Assembly: GCA_945643635.1 (NCBI GenBank)
Contig: CALZFC010000020.1
Coordinates: 600,001-664,000, forward strand
Length of the DNA: 64,000 nt
Direction: 5' to 3'
From: Allodiplogaster sudhausi
Lineage: Eukaryota > Nematoda > Chromadorea > Rhabditida > Diplogasteridae
The position numbers and the translations under genes were made by a program. Each line of letters opens with the position of its first letter. The stretch's first letter is position 1. The notes beneath the pieces were generated by a model, which saw only the letters and a program-made list of their open reading frames with translations, was not told where the DNA came from and did no database searches. Below are positions 1-12,300 of this stretch, one piece after another.

Positions 1-118
1 GAGAAAGAGAAAGAGAAAGAGAAAGAGAAAGAGAAAGAGAAAGAGAAAGAGAAAGAGAAAGAGAAAGAGAAAGAGAAAGAGAAAGAGAAAGAGAAAGAGA
101 AAGAGAAAGAGAAAGACA
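1..118. repeat. (GAGAAA)n hexamer microsatellite
   Basis: About 19 near-perfect GAGAAA units open the window and stop abruptly at a GACAAATAG junction. The array probably continues to the left. It lies where later exons of the minus-strand glucuronosyltransferase gene would be expected, so it is either inside one of that gene's introns or beyond its broken 3' part. Confidence 0.95.
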
Positions 119-465
119 AATAGTAAATCGAGAGAAGCTAGTTCAGTTTAGAGTATAGATTGGTTGGTGGCTTGTCATCATATCACGGAGTCTGTCTAGT
201 TTGATGCTTAGTAAAGTTGGAGGTTGAAGTCACGATAAAGTTGCATGTTTGCTTCTGCTACATCATTAAATGTCATTGTTCGTCTCGCTTGGCGTGTCGT
301 GTTGACACGCGAAAAGTTTGAACTAACGGTTCAGGTGAAAAAGAATGATAAGAAAAGGTTTGCCTGCCATTATCTGGAATTTCGCGGGGGGGGGGGAGAG
401 AAAATTGACAGGCGAAAGAAGTAAGGGAGCTCAATTTTCCTGACTTTTTTCTCTAATGCATACGA

Positions 466-521
466 TCAGGCAAAAAGGCGCGAATTCAAAATTGAATTTT
501 GAATTTTGGGCGCTCCCTTAA
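466..521. repeat. Dispersed repeat starting TCAGGCAAAAAGGCGCG, copy 1
   Basis: TCAGGCAAAAAGGCGCG is followed by an AATTCAAA/TTTGAATT inverted motif and a GGGCGCTCC-like end. It sits just downstream of UGT exon 5. Sister copies lie at 738-788 (the UGT intron between exons 4 and 5) and 18186-18231. The short size and inverted motif suggest a small MITE or the terminal repeat of one, of unknown family. Confidence 0.55.
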
Positions 522-530
522 AAGGCTTGC

Positions 531-1770
531 CTGGATTCGAAGCTGGCGTCAGCGGCATGCCAATATCCACAGCGTGACGCGTGAAGAGAATGGTCGGTGA
601 CACGGTGATCAGCGAGCGAGCTCTGATCAGAGCGGAGATGCCTAAATGACAATATAGACTGTTTTCAAAAAAAATCCCCACGAGCACTACCGTAAACATA
701 TAGTAACTGAAAGGAGCGTTCAAGGAGCACCATTGTGTCAGGCAAAAAGGCGCGAATTCAAACGTGAATTTTTTGGGTCACTTTAAAGAGCCCCTACCGA
801 TTCCGCAGTAGTCGAAGCCCTCTGTGATGACGGCATCAAAATGCTCCGCGGCGAGCCTCTCCAAGAGTCCCGGGTGCGTGAGGGTTGCGCGGCATTCCGC
901 AGAGAAGAAGGCTGTGTTGTCGCGACCGTTCTGAAAATTTAAAAAATGTATTCCAAAAAATAATTTTTTTATTGTTTTAAAAAGCTTTTAAAGAAGATAT
1001 TGTATACCTGTAGAAAGGCGGGCACGTTATCTGGCTCGAGTTCAAAGTAGTCCAAGTCGACGCCCATCAACTGGCGCACTTTCTCAGCGGCAGCCGCCGC
1101 AGCGGGCACGTGAATTATCTCAAAATTAATATATCAGGGAAAATAAATATGTATCTAAATAAGGGGAAAAAGAAGAATTAGGAGAACTACAAAAATATTA
1201 AAAAAAAAGAATTAAATTCTACCCATATCCTCTTGTCAAAAGCGCTCGAGGCAAATAACTGTTTTTTTAGACGAAATGTTTTCATGCAACGAAAAAGAAC
1301 AAGATAAAAAGGTAAAGAAGCAAGATGCCTCACATAAAAACAATTCAAGTAGAAAAAAGAAATTAAAAAGATGCATACCTTCGATTTGGTCGTGCCGTCA
1401 GACAGGCGATCATCGATTATTGGAATTAATGTCGTCTAAATAATTGCAATTTTATTTATTTTAAATTAAGTGTACTTTATCAAGTCTAATTTTATTAATT
1501 TTAGTTTCCTATTTAAATGGAAAAAAAAACAAATATCAAGTGATATGGGGGACGCACAACGTTATGACCGGCGTCGACGAGGATGTCGGCGATAGTGCCG
1601 ATAAAGGCCGAATGAGAGTGCGCAAACTTTGGACTTATCACCAGGATGCGGAAGGCGAGAGTGGCACGCGGTAAAAGGAGCAGCAGCATCAAGCATTCTA
1701 GCAGATGCGAAGAGCCGGTTAGCCTTAGCATCTCCCTGCTAGAATATCTACAACAACTAAATAACAACAT
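531..1770 (-). CDS. ugt: UDP-glucuronosyltransferase, 5' part (5 exons, partial)
   Basis: Family role: transfer of a sugar from a UDP-sugar to small lipophilic molecules by a membrane protein facing the ER lumen. Exons (minus strand): 1558-1770, 1379-1435, 1008-1118, 798-930 and 531-641; all join in phase. Exon 1 has a leucine-rich signal peptide ending near RATLAF, then FRILVISPKFAHSHSAFIG and ADILVDAGHNV, the classic first strand and helix of nematode UGTs. Exon 2 gives IIDDRLSDGTTKSK. Exon 4 has an acidic-aromatic block HFDAVITEGFDYCGIG, the usual E-x-FD-x-CG region. Exon 5 ends PLTPASNPG at a possible GC donor. Only the N-terminal acceptor-binding half is visible; the UDP-binding signature (WLPQ...HGG) would lie further left and is not seen. 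A second ATG at 1731 gives a more typical signal peptide. The gene diverges from the cyclase gene. Either an intact gene cut by the window or a 3'-truncated one. Confidence 0.8.
738..788. repeat. Dispersed repeat starting TCAGGCAAAAAGGCGCG, copy 2
   Basis: Same 5' sequence as the copy at 466 (TCAGGCAAAAAGGCGCG, then AATTCAAA and GTGAATTTT). It ends a few bases short of the donor of UGT exon 4, so it occupies the splice-proximal part of that intron. Confidence 0.55.
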
Positions 1771-2166
1771 TTAAATGAGCCTAAAAAGTAACTTTGAGTC
1801 GTACATATGTACATACATGCATGTTACAAAACTTCAAAGATAGTGTTCGGAGCGTGGTTTTATACGTGTTCACAGATAAGCGTAGCACTACAGAATGGAA
1901 CACCCGGTTAACAACCCCACAATAACAACTAAGCGAATGCGCTCTGTAAATTCAAACTTGTTTCGATGCTCACTCTTTGTCAAGGTTCGAGCGTAAAACT
2001 ATGTCGCAGAACAATACCGGAATCACTAACACAAAATGACAGCACATATGTAAAATGAAGGCGATCGTTTTGCATGGAATTTTGCTGCTTTTTTTGGTGG
2101 TCAAACTAATTAGCAAGAGCACCAGGAAGTTGCCGGAGGACGATCAGCGAAAAATAATTAATTCAC

Positions 2167-2294
2167 TTTCAAATTGCCGCGTTCACCTCCGTGAAGATAC
2201 TCTCATGCGCGCGTGCTATTTCGTAGGTCGCATAAACGCGCTTCTCGAAAATGATCGGCGCGTAAGAGAATGCAAAGCGTTGCGGCAACTTGAG
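2167..2294. repeat. Short TIR repeat (CAAATTGCCGCG), copy 1
   Basis: Ends carry inverted TCAAATTGCCGCG and a degraded TTGCGGCAACTTGA. The interior contains GCGTGCTATTTCG followed by AGGTCGCA. A second copy with better ends is at 10571-10700 inside a cyclase intron. The sequence just 5' of this copy also resembles, in reverse complement, the sequence just 3' of that one (TGATCGTCCT), so the element may be longer. Likely a MITE; family unknown. Confidence 0.5.
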
Positions 2295-2909
2295 ACCTCA
2301 CAAATTTAAACGGCGAATGCCCTTCTTAAGAGACGAGGGTCACTTACGCGTTCTGTCTGGTAGACAGTGAGATTGAGAAGTTCTCTCTGCACCGAGGGTG
2401 CGCCTCACATATTATACGTGCAGACACTTATCAGGAGATGCCGAGACAGGTTCTTCTAGAGTTTTATCCCTCTCGACACAAAATGTCGCCTTCTTATGCA
2501 AGGACGAAGAGGCAAACAACTTTTTGACCTTTTTCATATCGGCGGAAGACATTTTCATTTTGACAACACACACGCAACATGGCCTGATATCCTTTTATTA
2601 TCAAGGAATTGTCAGTGATGGAGAGAGTTAGAGATAGAGAGAAAGAGACAGGAAAAGAGCGAGAGTGCGAGAGAGAAAGAAAGAGATGAATATACGCAAC
2701 CTTTGACTCTCCGGTGCAAATGGACCCCGACTGCTGACAATATCACAAACATCGCTAATCTCGGCTGTTAAACAAGGAATGTGTGACTTGGAGTCAGAAA
2801 AGTCAAGAGTTTGACAGCTAATAAACTAGACTGAAGCAGGGGGCGATAACGAGGACGTGTTACGCTGAGCCAGCACCTCGCATAGCATAACAGGGAACTG
2901 TCATCCCGT

Positions 2910-3090
2910 TCTCTTTCTCTCTCACTTTCTCTCTTTCTCTCTCTCGTTCTCTCAGCCTCTCTCTTTCTCTCTCTCTGTTTCCTTCTCTCTCTTTCTCTCT
3001 CTCTCTCTTTCTCTCTTACTCTCTCTCATTTTCCTTTCTCTCTCTCCCTCCCTCTCTCTCTCTCTGTCGCTCTCTCCCCTGTCTCGATTA
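2910..3090. repeat. CT-rich microsatellite
   Basis: Imperfect (CT)n/(CTTT)n tract in the intergenic region. Similar CT or GA tracts recur in several cyclase introns (6141-6365, 9482-9686, 12215-12270, 16632-16664, 16960-17060, 17205-17325), so this is a genome-wide habit of the sequence and not locus specific. Confidence 0.9.
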
Positions 3091-4104
3091 CGTGCCCATT
3101 TCTGATCCGAAAAAGTACTTTTTCATCTCCTGACCAGCAGCGTCTCCGGATATACTTTTGTGTGTCGCTCGTCACAAAGTTCCATTCGAAAGGTTGCTCT
3201 CACATCGTTAGCACAATGTGCTTATTCTGCCAGAATTGGTCTGCTTGATCTTTGCAATAGAGAAATTTAAAGGAGAAAAAAAAACTGATAACCAACTGCA
3301 CAACCCGTAAGATTTGGGCTATGTATTAATGTTTTTTTGTTCTATTATGAATTACAGATGGCATCTGTTCTTGAATGACCTCATTTTTAATCAATTTACT
3401 ACGTTTTAATGTGCCATGAATGCGCTAAAATACTTTTTTTTTTCTAAAACGACAACATTTTGCCAGCGTCTTTAATCTACGAGATTGACTGGATTCAAGG
3501 ATTGGATCTGGTGGATGTAAGACGTCTGAAGAGTACCGCGAGGATATGGTAGCTCTCTCTCTCTCTCTCTCGATCTCTCTCTCTCTCTCTTTCTCCCTCT
3601 CTTTCACTACATCTCTCTCTCTCTCCTTGGCTAAATAATCCGCCTGGCAATATGGCTTAGCCAGAAACTCGGCCAGCTCTGCTAAAGCTTTTCCGACGAC
3701 ACGGAATCAGAATCATTAGCGCGAGAAAATGCAATCGTCCAAAGTAGCTCGATGAGGCTATGCGGTAAGGATGATCCCGCCGTAGGTGTTAGTTGATGAG
3801 AGTCAGATTTGGATGGTGAGAGAAAGAGGGAATGAGACAGCGAGAGTAGACGGAGAGGAGACATTTAGCGATGCGAAGACATCATGTAAAAGAAAGAGAA
3901 CGAGTGGGCTAGTGAGAATAGATAGATGCAGACAGCGGGAGATACAGAGATATTGAGGGAGAAAAGAGAGACTGAAAGAGAAGGAGAGCGAGATGGGTCT
4001 AGAGAGTATCAGAGTAAGAAAGAGTGAGTGAGAGAAAATGAGCTGAAGAAAGAGACAGTTTTAGCTGCTTCTCCCACAGTAGCCAGGCTCAGTCGTGCCG
4101 AAAA

Positions 4105-6258
4105 ATGGCGGCGGTGACTGGCGGGCTGCTTCCCCTTCTTCTTCTGCTCCTCACGGCATTTTCCTTCTCGAATGGCTTCTCCTCTTCGTCTTCATTCAAT
4201 CCGACAGGCGACTTTCTCTCCATCGCTCGGCCGCGTAACAGCACCGATATCGTCGACGCGCAAGGTTTGCTTTATATTTTAATTTTATTATTATTATTAT
4301 TATTTTATTATTATTATTATTAATTACCTTTACTTATCTAATTATTTACTTAAGAACAGATAATAATTGTGAATGAAAAAAGAAGAAAACTAACAATTAA
4401 ATGAGTATATTAATTAACTAATTAATTAACAATGTCAACAGGCCGCATCCGCATTCGCATCGGGCATATTGGCGCGTTAGGCGCGCTCCGGAATGACGAG
4501 CTCATGCTGAAGGTCTCGCGCATCTCGCTCCTCAGAGAGGGCATCCTTGGCGACGACTTTGACATTGAGTAGTATTATTTAACTAAATTATTCAATTGTA
4601 TACTATTTCAGTTTTAACTATTACTTATTTAAAAAAAGAACGCTTATTCTAAATTTAAAAAAAATTTCAATGGAGAAATTCAAAAGATACAATATCCTTT
4701 CCTGAGTGCCTGATTACGAAAAAAAAACATGAAATTACAGAATCTTCCTTCAAAATTACAGATTAAGATTAAAGATTGGTGTCGCAAAAACTACGAATAA
4801 TTCCATGAAAACAATGACAACAGAATCGTCTCTCAAAACGGATGCGGCGAGTCGTACGAGGGCGTCGCTGTCGCGGCAGACATGTACCACCTCCAGAATG
4901 TCAAGGCGTTCATCGGGCCCTACTGTAATGCGGGTAAGCATCGGAATTAGTGTAGCCAACGATTTCATTTACGCTTTTTCCTAGCGGATGTTATCGTAAG
5001 TCAGATTGAAGGCAAAATTGTGAAGAACAAAAAAACTGCTTAAAAGAATCGATGTTGTATTCGCACGGTATTCGCATGTGAAAATGAATTGTTTACCTGT
5101 ACCTAAAATATTTCTGCATGAACTGAAACTTAAACTCAAGTGTTTTTCTCTTCCTCCTCAAGCTACTTTGATGTCTGTTTCGCTTATATTCCGAATCGTT
5201 GACAGGAAGTAAGAAGGCGGTGTGTTTGGCTTATCCCGGCAGAGAGACAAAAGGAGTGGAGGCCTCATCAGCCCGGCCTTCCCAAAACACTCGCACATAA
5301 GTTATCACAACATGCATGCGCTCTCGACGAAATGGAAATGTATAAAGCCTTGGATTGAGTCACCGATGGTAAGTTTGTTAGACATTTTGTTCAATCAATA
5401 TGAGCAAAATTTAAAGAAATGAGAGGACACGAGCTGCATATTAGCAGCAATATTTTGGCAGAACATCTATTGAAACAGGTGGTTCTAACAGGTTTTCTCC
5501 AAAACAATATGCAGCTAACATAAGTGACACACATGTATTTAAATTATGCTTTAAAAAAACTTTAAGAACCTATGCCTTTACATTCCCTTTAGATGACTTC
5601 AATTAGAACTAAGATGGTAGGTACTTCCTTTCTCCGCTGTCGTTTCCTTACAATGCGACATGTTGCTTGCCACCTAATTAGCGTTCCATGGTACCTTCCG
5701 CCCGCTACCACAACTGCATCTCCAGTCCGCTATTTAGTAGCTAAAAATAATGGAAAAATGCACTAGATCTGTTTGCAAAGTTTGCAAAATGAATAGAAAG
5801 AAAGGAAAATATAGCTACATAGATTGAGCAGAATATATTCATTGACAATTCAACAATGATTGTTCGATAAACATAGCTGAACTATATTGTTCCGCTGAAA
5901 CGTGAACAACATTGTTGCAGAGATGGACTCGGTGGCGCGGATGGCGGCCTTCTGGAACATTCCGATCATTGGCTACATGGCAGCAGCCAATTCGCTCGCG
6001 GACAAGCGAGCATTCCGCACCCTCGCAAGAGTCTCCATGAGAACGACCAACTCGATCGCTGAGGCCTCTGCCGCGCTTCTCAAGCACTACAAGTGGAGCA
6101 AGGTCAGATGGACTCGGTGGCGCGGATGGCGGCCTTCTGGAGTGAGAGAGAGAGAGGGTGGGAGAGGAAGAGGGAGAGAGAGAGAGGGAGAGAGAAAGAG
6201 CGAGAAAGAGGGAGGTAGAGAAAGAGATAGAGGAAGGAAGAGAGAGTGAGAGGTAGAG

Positions 6259-6308
<50 letters not shown>

Positions 6309-9300
6309 AGAGAGAAAGAGTGAGAGGTAGAGAAAAAGAGAGAGAGAGAGAGAGAAGAAAGAGAGGTAAGGTAAAAGACCTCACTCAGGTTGCCATCGTC
6401 AGCAACGTTGGCGCTGTCGCGTACGACCGAACGACTGCCTTCGAGGATGTCTTCCATCTCCGAAATATCACCGTCGTTCGAAAGGTGTTTATGTGTGATT
6501 TTCATTTCACGAAAGTAATCTTTTTCAGGAAAAAATTATCTGTTGATTAATATTATTTTGTTATACAAGCTCTAGAATCTATTGGAACGCGTGGTTTCCT
6601 GTGTGAATTTTGAAAACAAATAAATTTAGAAAAATTATTAAAATAATTGGTCTACGTAGATTAGACCTTATACATCTTTTAAATAGATATTTAACAAACT
6701 TTTTCATTCTTTATTTCTTCTCTTGTTTTCTCAGGTGCTCTTCGAAGAGTACGCGGACGCTGCTGCGATGCGCGCCAGTGGCCTTCTGCAAGATCTCAAG
6801 AACACGGCTAGAGGTCGACTTCGTTTTTACAATAAAAAAATATTATTTTTATTTATTAGAATAGTCGTATTACAGCATATAAGAAGTGCCAACATCATAT
6901 TTTACGTTTCATAATTTACTCTTAAAATAGAAAATAAAGAAAAGAAGGAGTTGAAATCGCTTTCAGTGCTCGTCTTTCTCTTCTCGAACACTCGCGAAAG
7001 TTCAAAGCAATTCATGCTGGCTGCGCAAGAGGAAGGGCTGCAGTCAAAGGCCGACTTTGTCTACGTGCTCCCTTGGCTGCAGGTTGGCGACAGCGAGGAA
7101 GGGGCCGGAAAATGGCCAGGCAATGGCACCGCCCACGAGTGTAGAGGACTGTGTATATGTTGTATTCAAAAATGGTTGCACGCTATTGCTAAACGACATT
7201 GTTCGTTATAGCTGAACAACATTGTTCGTTATAGCTGAACAATCTTGTTCGTTATAGCTGAACAAAATTAACGTGAACAGTATTGTTCAGCAGCAAATAT
7301 CCCGCCAACTTATTGCTTTGTTCCAGGACGGCGGAAAGGACGTTTCTCCGTGGATCGGCGCCGACGGCGCCATGCTTCAGGATGTCAAAGACCAATATGC
7401 TAATGCGATTATTGTACGCAACATCCCCTTACATTTTTTCATGAAATTTTTTTTCTAACTTCAATACACAAAACAGAATATCCTATGGCTTCGAAATTTT
7501 TTTAATCTATATACATTTGTATATGTGAATATGTATATTTATGAGAAACATGACAATTTTATATAAGCAATAAGATGAAAAATATGTTGTCTAAGTTGTC
7601 TATGTAAAAAGTAGACAACATTAATGGCTTAAGTAGGACGGCCGATTAGTAAAATGAATTCAAGATTAGCTGGGAGCTTCATTTTTCTAGATTGACGACG
7701 TCAACGGCTTCGACAACTCCATCGTTAATCCTTTCATCGAGCGCGTCCGCGAAACGGGCGTCGCAGACTCGGAAGTCGACGTGGTTAGAGGAGCTCTTTC
7801 TCTTTCTCTCTTTTTAATCATGCTAAAACGCCGGGCTTATCCGTGGCCATATAAGCGGACGGTAGGATAAGACGCGAGAGAAGCGCAATCATCAGCCGTG
7901 TATTAATCTGAAACTTTTAAAAGTAACTTATGGTTTGCTGAGCCGGCATTAATACTTGATGAATTAATGAAAGTAAATTCATAAACGCTGCTGATCTTTA
8001 TCTTACCTTTATCATCAGGCATTAAATAGGTATGTTTCGAATCAAATGCAATAGGAAAAGTATTTATGAAAGTAAACACATAAAAGCTGCTAAACTTGAA
8101 ATTTAAAGAAGTGAATTTGAGATAAAAAAAGAATAAAACTAGGGTTGATAGGGACTAATGAATGACTGCAGCAAGATCCAGCGGACGCACTATCCGCTAT
8201 TGTTGAGAAAACTACGCGAGAAGAGCAACAGCAACGATCTGCAAGTTTCAAATCCCCATGACCCATTTTTGGCCTTGCAAAAAAAGAGAACTGAATAAGA
8301 AGAAGAAGGAGGAGGAGGAGAACAGCAAACCTCAACTTTGGCCGGCATGTCTTGCGAAACACTCTCCGAACAGCATGTAAAATCCCATGGATTGGAATGA
8401 TGCCAAATAGCTGTGCATGATTTGCGCGCTAGAACGCGGCAGTTCTGCATATGTGTTTTCGAAAAGTATTAGTCTCAATTGTTCTTTGGAAAGAAAAAAG
8501 GAAGTTTAACGGAGCCGAAAACCAAAATATAAAATACATAAAATTAAAATGCAGAACTGTTCGTTTTCCGTGAGCGCCGAGTGGAACATGTAGGGAGTGG
8601 CCCTGTTGATGCAGGTGAACATCTACGGCTACGTCTATCTCTTCGACGCGCTCAAGCTGTACGCCGTGGCCGCGCGGCGGGTGCTCAATGAGACGGGCGA
8701 TCCACTCGCGCTCACCGATGGACTCCGGATGTGGAATGCGATGAGGCGCATCAGATTCCAGGGTAACCACCGCTTGACTCAAACACCTTAACTATAACCC
8801 CTCCATGCATCCCCCCTTGACAACACCCCTGACTAACTACACCCACTGACTACAGTCCCATCCTCCCATCCCCCACCGCACACCCCCCCCCCCCCCCCCC
8901 CCCCCCGGACTAACCCCCCCCCCCCCCCTCACAATCCCCCCTGACTCCATTTACTAGCTCCATTGTACCTTTAGCAAAACAAATAATTACATGAAGAAAT
9001 AGCTGTAAATAGGTAAATATATAAATACGAATAGAAAAAGATGTAGTTGTTCTCCAGGAATGCTAAGCGCCTCTGGGATCGCATCGGGCATGGTGATGAT
9101 GGACGACCGGGCGGAGCGCGCGCCTCTCTATCGTGGCTTCTTCATTTCGCCCACCCAGGATATGGTGAGGTTACACAAGTCGTAATAAAAGAAAGCGTAG
9201 GAAAACAAATCATAGCACATAGCAGAAGAAAGAATTGGAAAGCAAACCTTATAAAAACGAAAAAAAAATTATTATTTTTTAAACAAAACTGATGGTGAGA

Positions 9301-12300
9301 AGAAACTTTATTTAAAAAAAGATTTTTTTTATGTTAAAAAACAAAAGTAGAAAAGTACAAAAAAAAAGAAACTGACAGATTGAATGCCACAGGTGATGCC
9401 TCTCGCAAACATGGAGCCAACGATGGTCGACAACTGCGACGGCATCGCAAACAGAAGCGGCTGCTATGATATTGTGCGATCTCACTCCCTCTCTTTCTCT
9501 CTCTCTATCTCTGTCTCTCTCTCTCTCGTACACTTTCTTCCCTTCGCTCTTTTCTCCATCTCAATTTCTCTCTCTCTCTCTGTGTCTCTCCTGATCTGTC
9601 TCTTTTGCTCTCTATTTCCCTTCAATCTCTTTCCCTCTTTTTCTCTGCCTCTAATCCCTCGACATCTCTCAGTCTCTCCCTCTCCAGGTGATCACCGACA
9701 TGCTGACCAACTTCTGGCCCTCTGTCGACGGCCGCCTGCCGCCGGACGAGCCGGTCTGCGGCTTCCGCAACGAGAAGTGCGACTACACGCTGCCCATCCT
9801 CGCGGTCATCCTCTTCACTTTCCTCGTCCTTCTCACCATTGCCGCATTCGCCGTCCATGAATACTTGTAATCTTTTTTTTTTTGAAGGAAAATATCTGTC
9901 CTATTATCGAAAATTTAATAAAATAGGCAAAAATACGGCAATAAGTATGCGCAAAAAGTAAGAAAAATTCAAGATATAAAATCTAAAACCTCTATTATAG
10001 AGCCCGCGCCGCGCTCAATCGCCTTCCGTTCCGCATCTTCCGCGACGACATGCAAATGATTGACGAGGAGCAAGTCAAGAGTATGGTGAGCGCGAACTTT
10101 TGCAAGCGTACAGCTCGTTCGGTAGAATATTTGCCGCAAATTGTCACACATTCGATTGTCTGAATTGTTCACTCTGGCCGAACACTTCGTCAATTCAGCT
10201 CTCGATTGGCTCGACTCGCACTAAGATGAGCAACACGAACTTCTCGTGCCGCAGCCACGCCATCGTTGGTACCAACACGCACTCCATCTATCACAAGTGA
10301 GAGCGGGAGATGACTGTTAAGAATGAGACATGAGAGAGAACGAGAGAGAGCGAGCAAGATAGAGAGAGAAAGAGAGAGCGAGAGAGCGTGTAAATAGATA
10401 TGTAGATCGTACTAGAAACAAGAGAAGAGAAGAAAGCTTTGAAGGTACATCCAGCGTCGTCCCATTGTCTTCACTCGCGCCGACAAGAACATGTTCCAGC
10501 TTGTCAGCAGCATAATTCATTGTCTTACATAGATTAAAGGAGGGCTATCACCGATAAATATTTAAGCCAAGTTCGAATTGCCGCGACTGCCGTGTGATTC
10601 CTCCCTCTCATTCTCGCGTGTCATTTCGCAGGTCGCACAAACCCGCTGTGTGAAAATAGCACGCGCGAATTAGAGTGCGATGGGCCGCGGCAATTTGAAA
10701 TATCAAATAATTTTTTTGGTGATCGTCCTAATTTAAAGAAATATAAAAGAAATTATAGCTCCGCAAAAATTAATTATATCAAACAAAAAATATTTAAACA
10801 AAAGTTTAAACGAATCAAAAACAAATTCTACTTTTACAGATGAAAGCCGCTGTGCACGACAATATCAATCCGTTCTTGGGCATCGCCTTCAACGAACGCG
10901 AGGAACTGCTCATCGTGTGGAAGTTCTGCAATCGGTTGGTGAATCGCTCGATTAAGTAAAACATCAACAACATAAAATAGATACAATACCAACATCATGA
11001 AGTTGTAGATCGTCAAAGTAATAAAGTTTATTGTCATAAAGAATATATTGTATATATTCTTCTGGATCAAAGAATAAAATTTGTGACTTATTACTTACTT
11101 ATTATTTATCGCACGTATATTTATAAAAAAAAATTAAATTTCTTATTACTACAACCTTGACATTCCAACACTTTTCAGAGGCACCCTTCAAGACATCATC
11201 TACAACGATCAAATCACGTTTGACGAGAAGTTCCACGGCGCATTCCTCAGGGACATTGTAGCGGTAAGACTGGCATAATTGTCTCCATTTTTATGATGAT
11301 AACAGTAAAAAAATAATAACTATAATAGACACAATTAAAATTGTTCTATATTTTTCGCTGAAAAAGCTAGGTAAAACGCTGATTCTACGATTCGTAAGTT
11401 TCTTTATATCGAAAGATAGCAAATATATCGATGGAATAAAATGCGCACAATATTTCAAAAAGTGGCCACCTTTCCTAGGGACTCGAATATCTCCACGCGT
11501 GCCCGATTGGATACCACGGCTCGTTGACGCCGTGGTCGTGTCTCATCGACCGAAATTGGATGATTAAACTTACCGACTACGGTACCAAGAACTAGTGCTA
11601 AATAATAATATATATTTATTTAGATTAAGTTTCTTAGCTTTTCAATGATAATAATATACTTATTTAGATTAAGTTTATTATCTTTTTAACGATACTTGAT
11701 AATGACTGGCTTTGAATTGCTCTAGGAGTCGCCGAGCCGATCGAACGCTGGGAAAAGAATCAGATGATCTCGGTGGCCGGCCTCAAGACCGACGACGACA
11801 AGGACAACGCGAAGCAGCGCACGAGTCAGTGCAACAGAACGATTTTTAATGTTGATCAATCGCTTTTTTCAAAAAGAACAGAAATCTAATCTAATAATAG
11901 CTGACACGATTTTCTTAAAAAAAGAAACAATTTCTATTTGTCAGCATGAGTCCAGTTACTACAAAGATTATTGATATGTAGCATGGAGATTTTAATTGAT
12001 CCTTTTTTTTCTTTATGAAAACAACCTTTTTTAAACTGGCAAAGATATTTTTCAATTTTTTCCCTTAAAACAACCTTTTTAGGTGCTCTCTACGACGCGC
12101 CCGAAATGCTCGTGACGCGCGAGAAGAATCGTGTGGCGCGAGTCGATCAGGTAGACAAAGTACTGGTTCATCCCCTCTCCGAAGAGTACGGTATTCCACA
12201 ACCATCTCTTTTTCTCTGGCTGCTCTCTCTCTCCTTTCTCTCTCTCTCACCCTCTCGCCATCTCTCGTCTCTTTCCAGAACTGGCAGCGTCAGACAACGC

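Larger units (their letters stand above)
1771..4104. other. Divergent intergenic region between UGT and cyclase genes
   Basis: About 2.3 kb separates two divergently transcribed genes, so both promoters should lie here. Visible content: a 128-bp MITE-like repeat (2167-2294), a long CT-rich microsatellite (2910-3090), a second CT tract (3551-3610) and a GA-rich stretch (about 3880-4050) directly upstream of the cyclase start codon. No convincing exon or TATA box was found. Confidence 0.6.

Noticed and set aside
2055..2309. 84-codon frame with a signal-peptide-like start (MKAIVLHGILLLFLVVKLIS)
   Set aside because: Its second half is a dispersed TIR repeat also found in a cyclase intron, and the sequence around the start also resembles that repeat's flank.
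5839..6505. Long serine/leucine-rich and arginine/glutamate-rich frames on both strands
   Set aside because: They are translations of a GA microsatellite overlapping cyclase exons 4 and 5.
7083..7142. Reading cyclase exon 7 through its donor to include [15 protein letters not shown]
   Set aside because: Only the donor at 7082/7083 gives the correct phase and the expected PWLQ-to-PWIGADG join of the receptor cyclase ectodomain.
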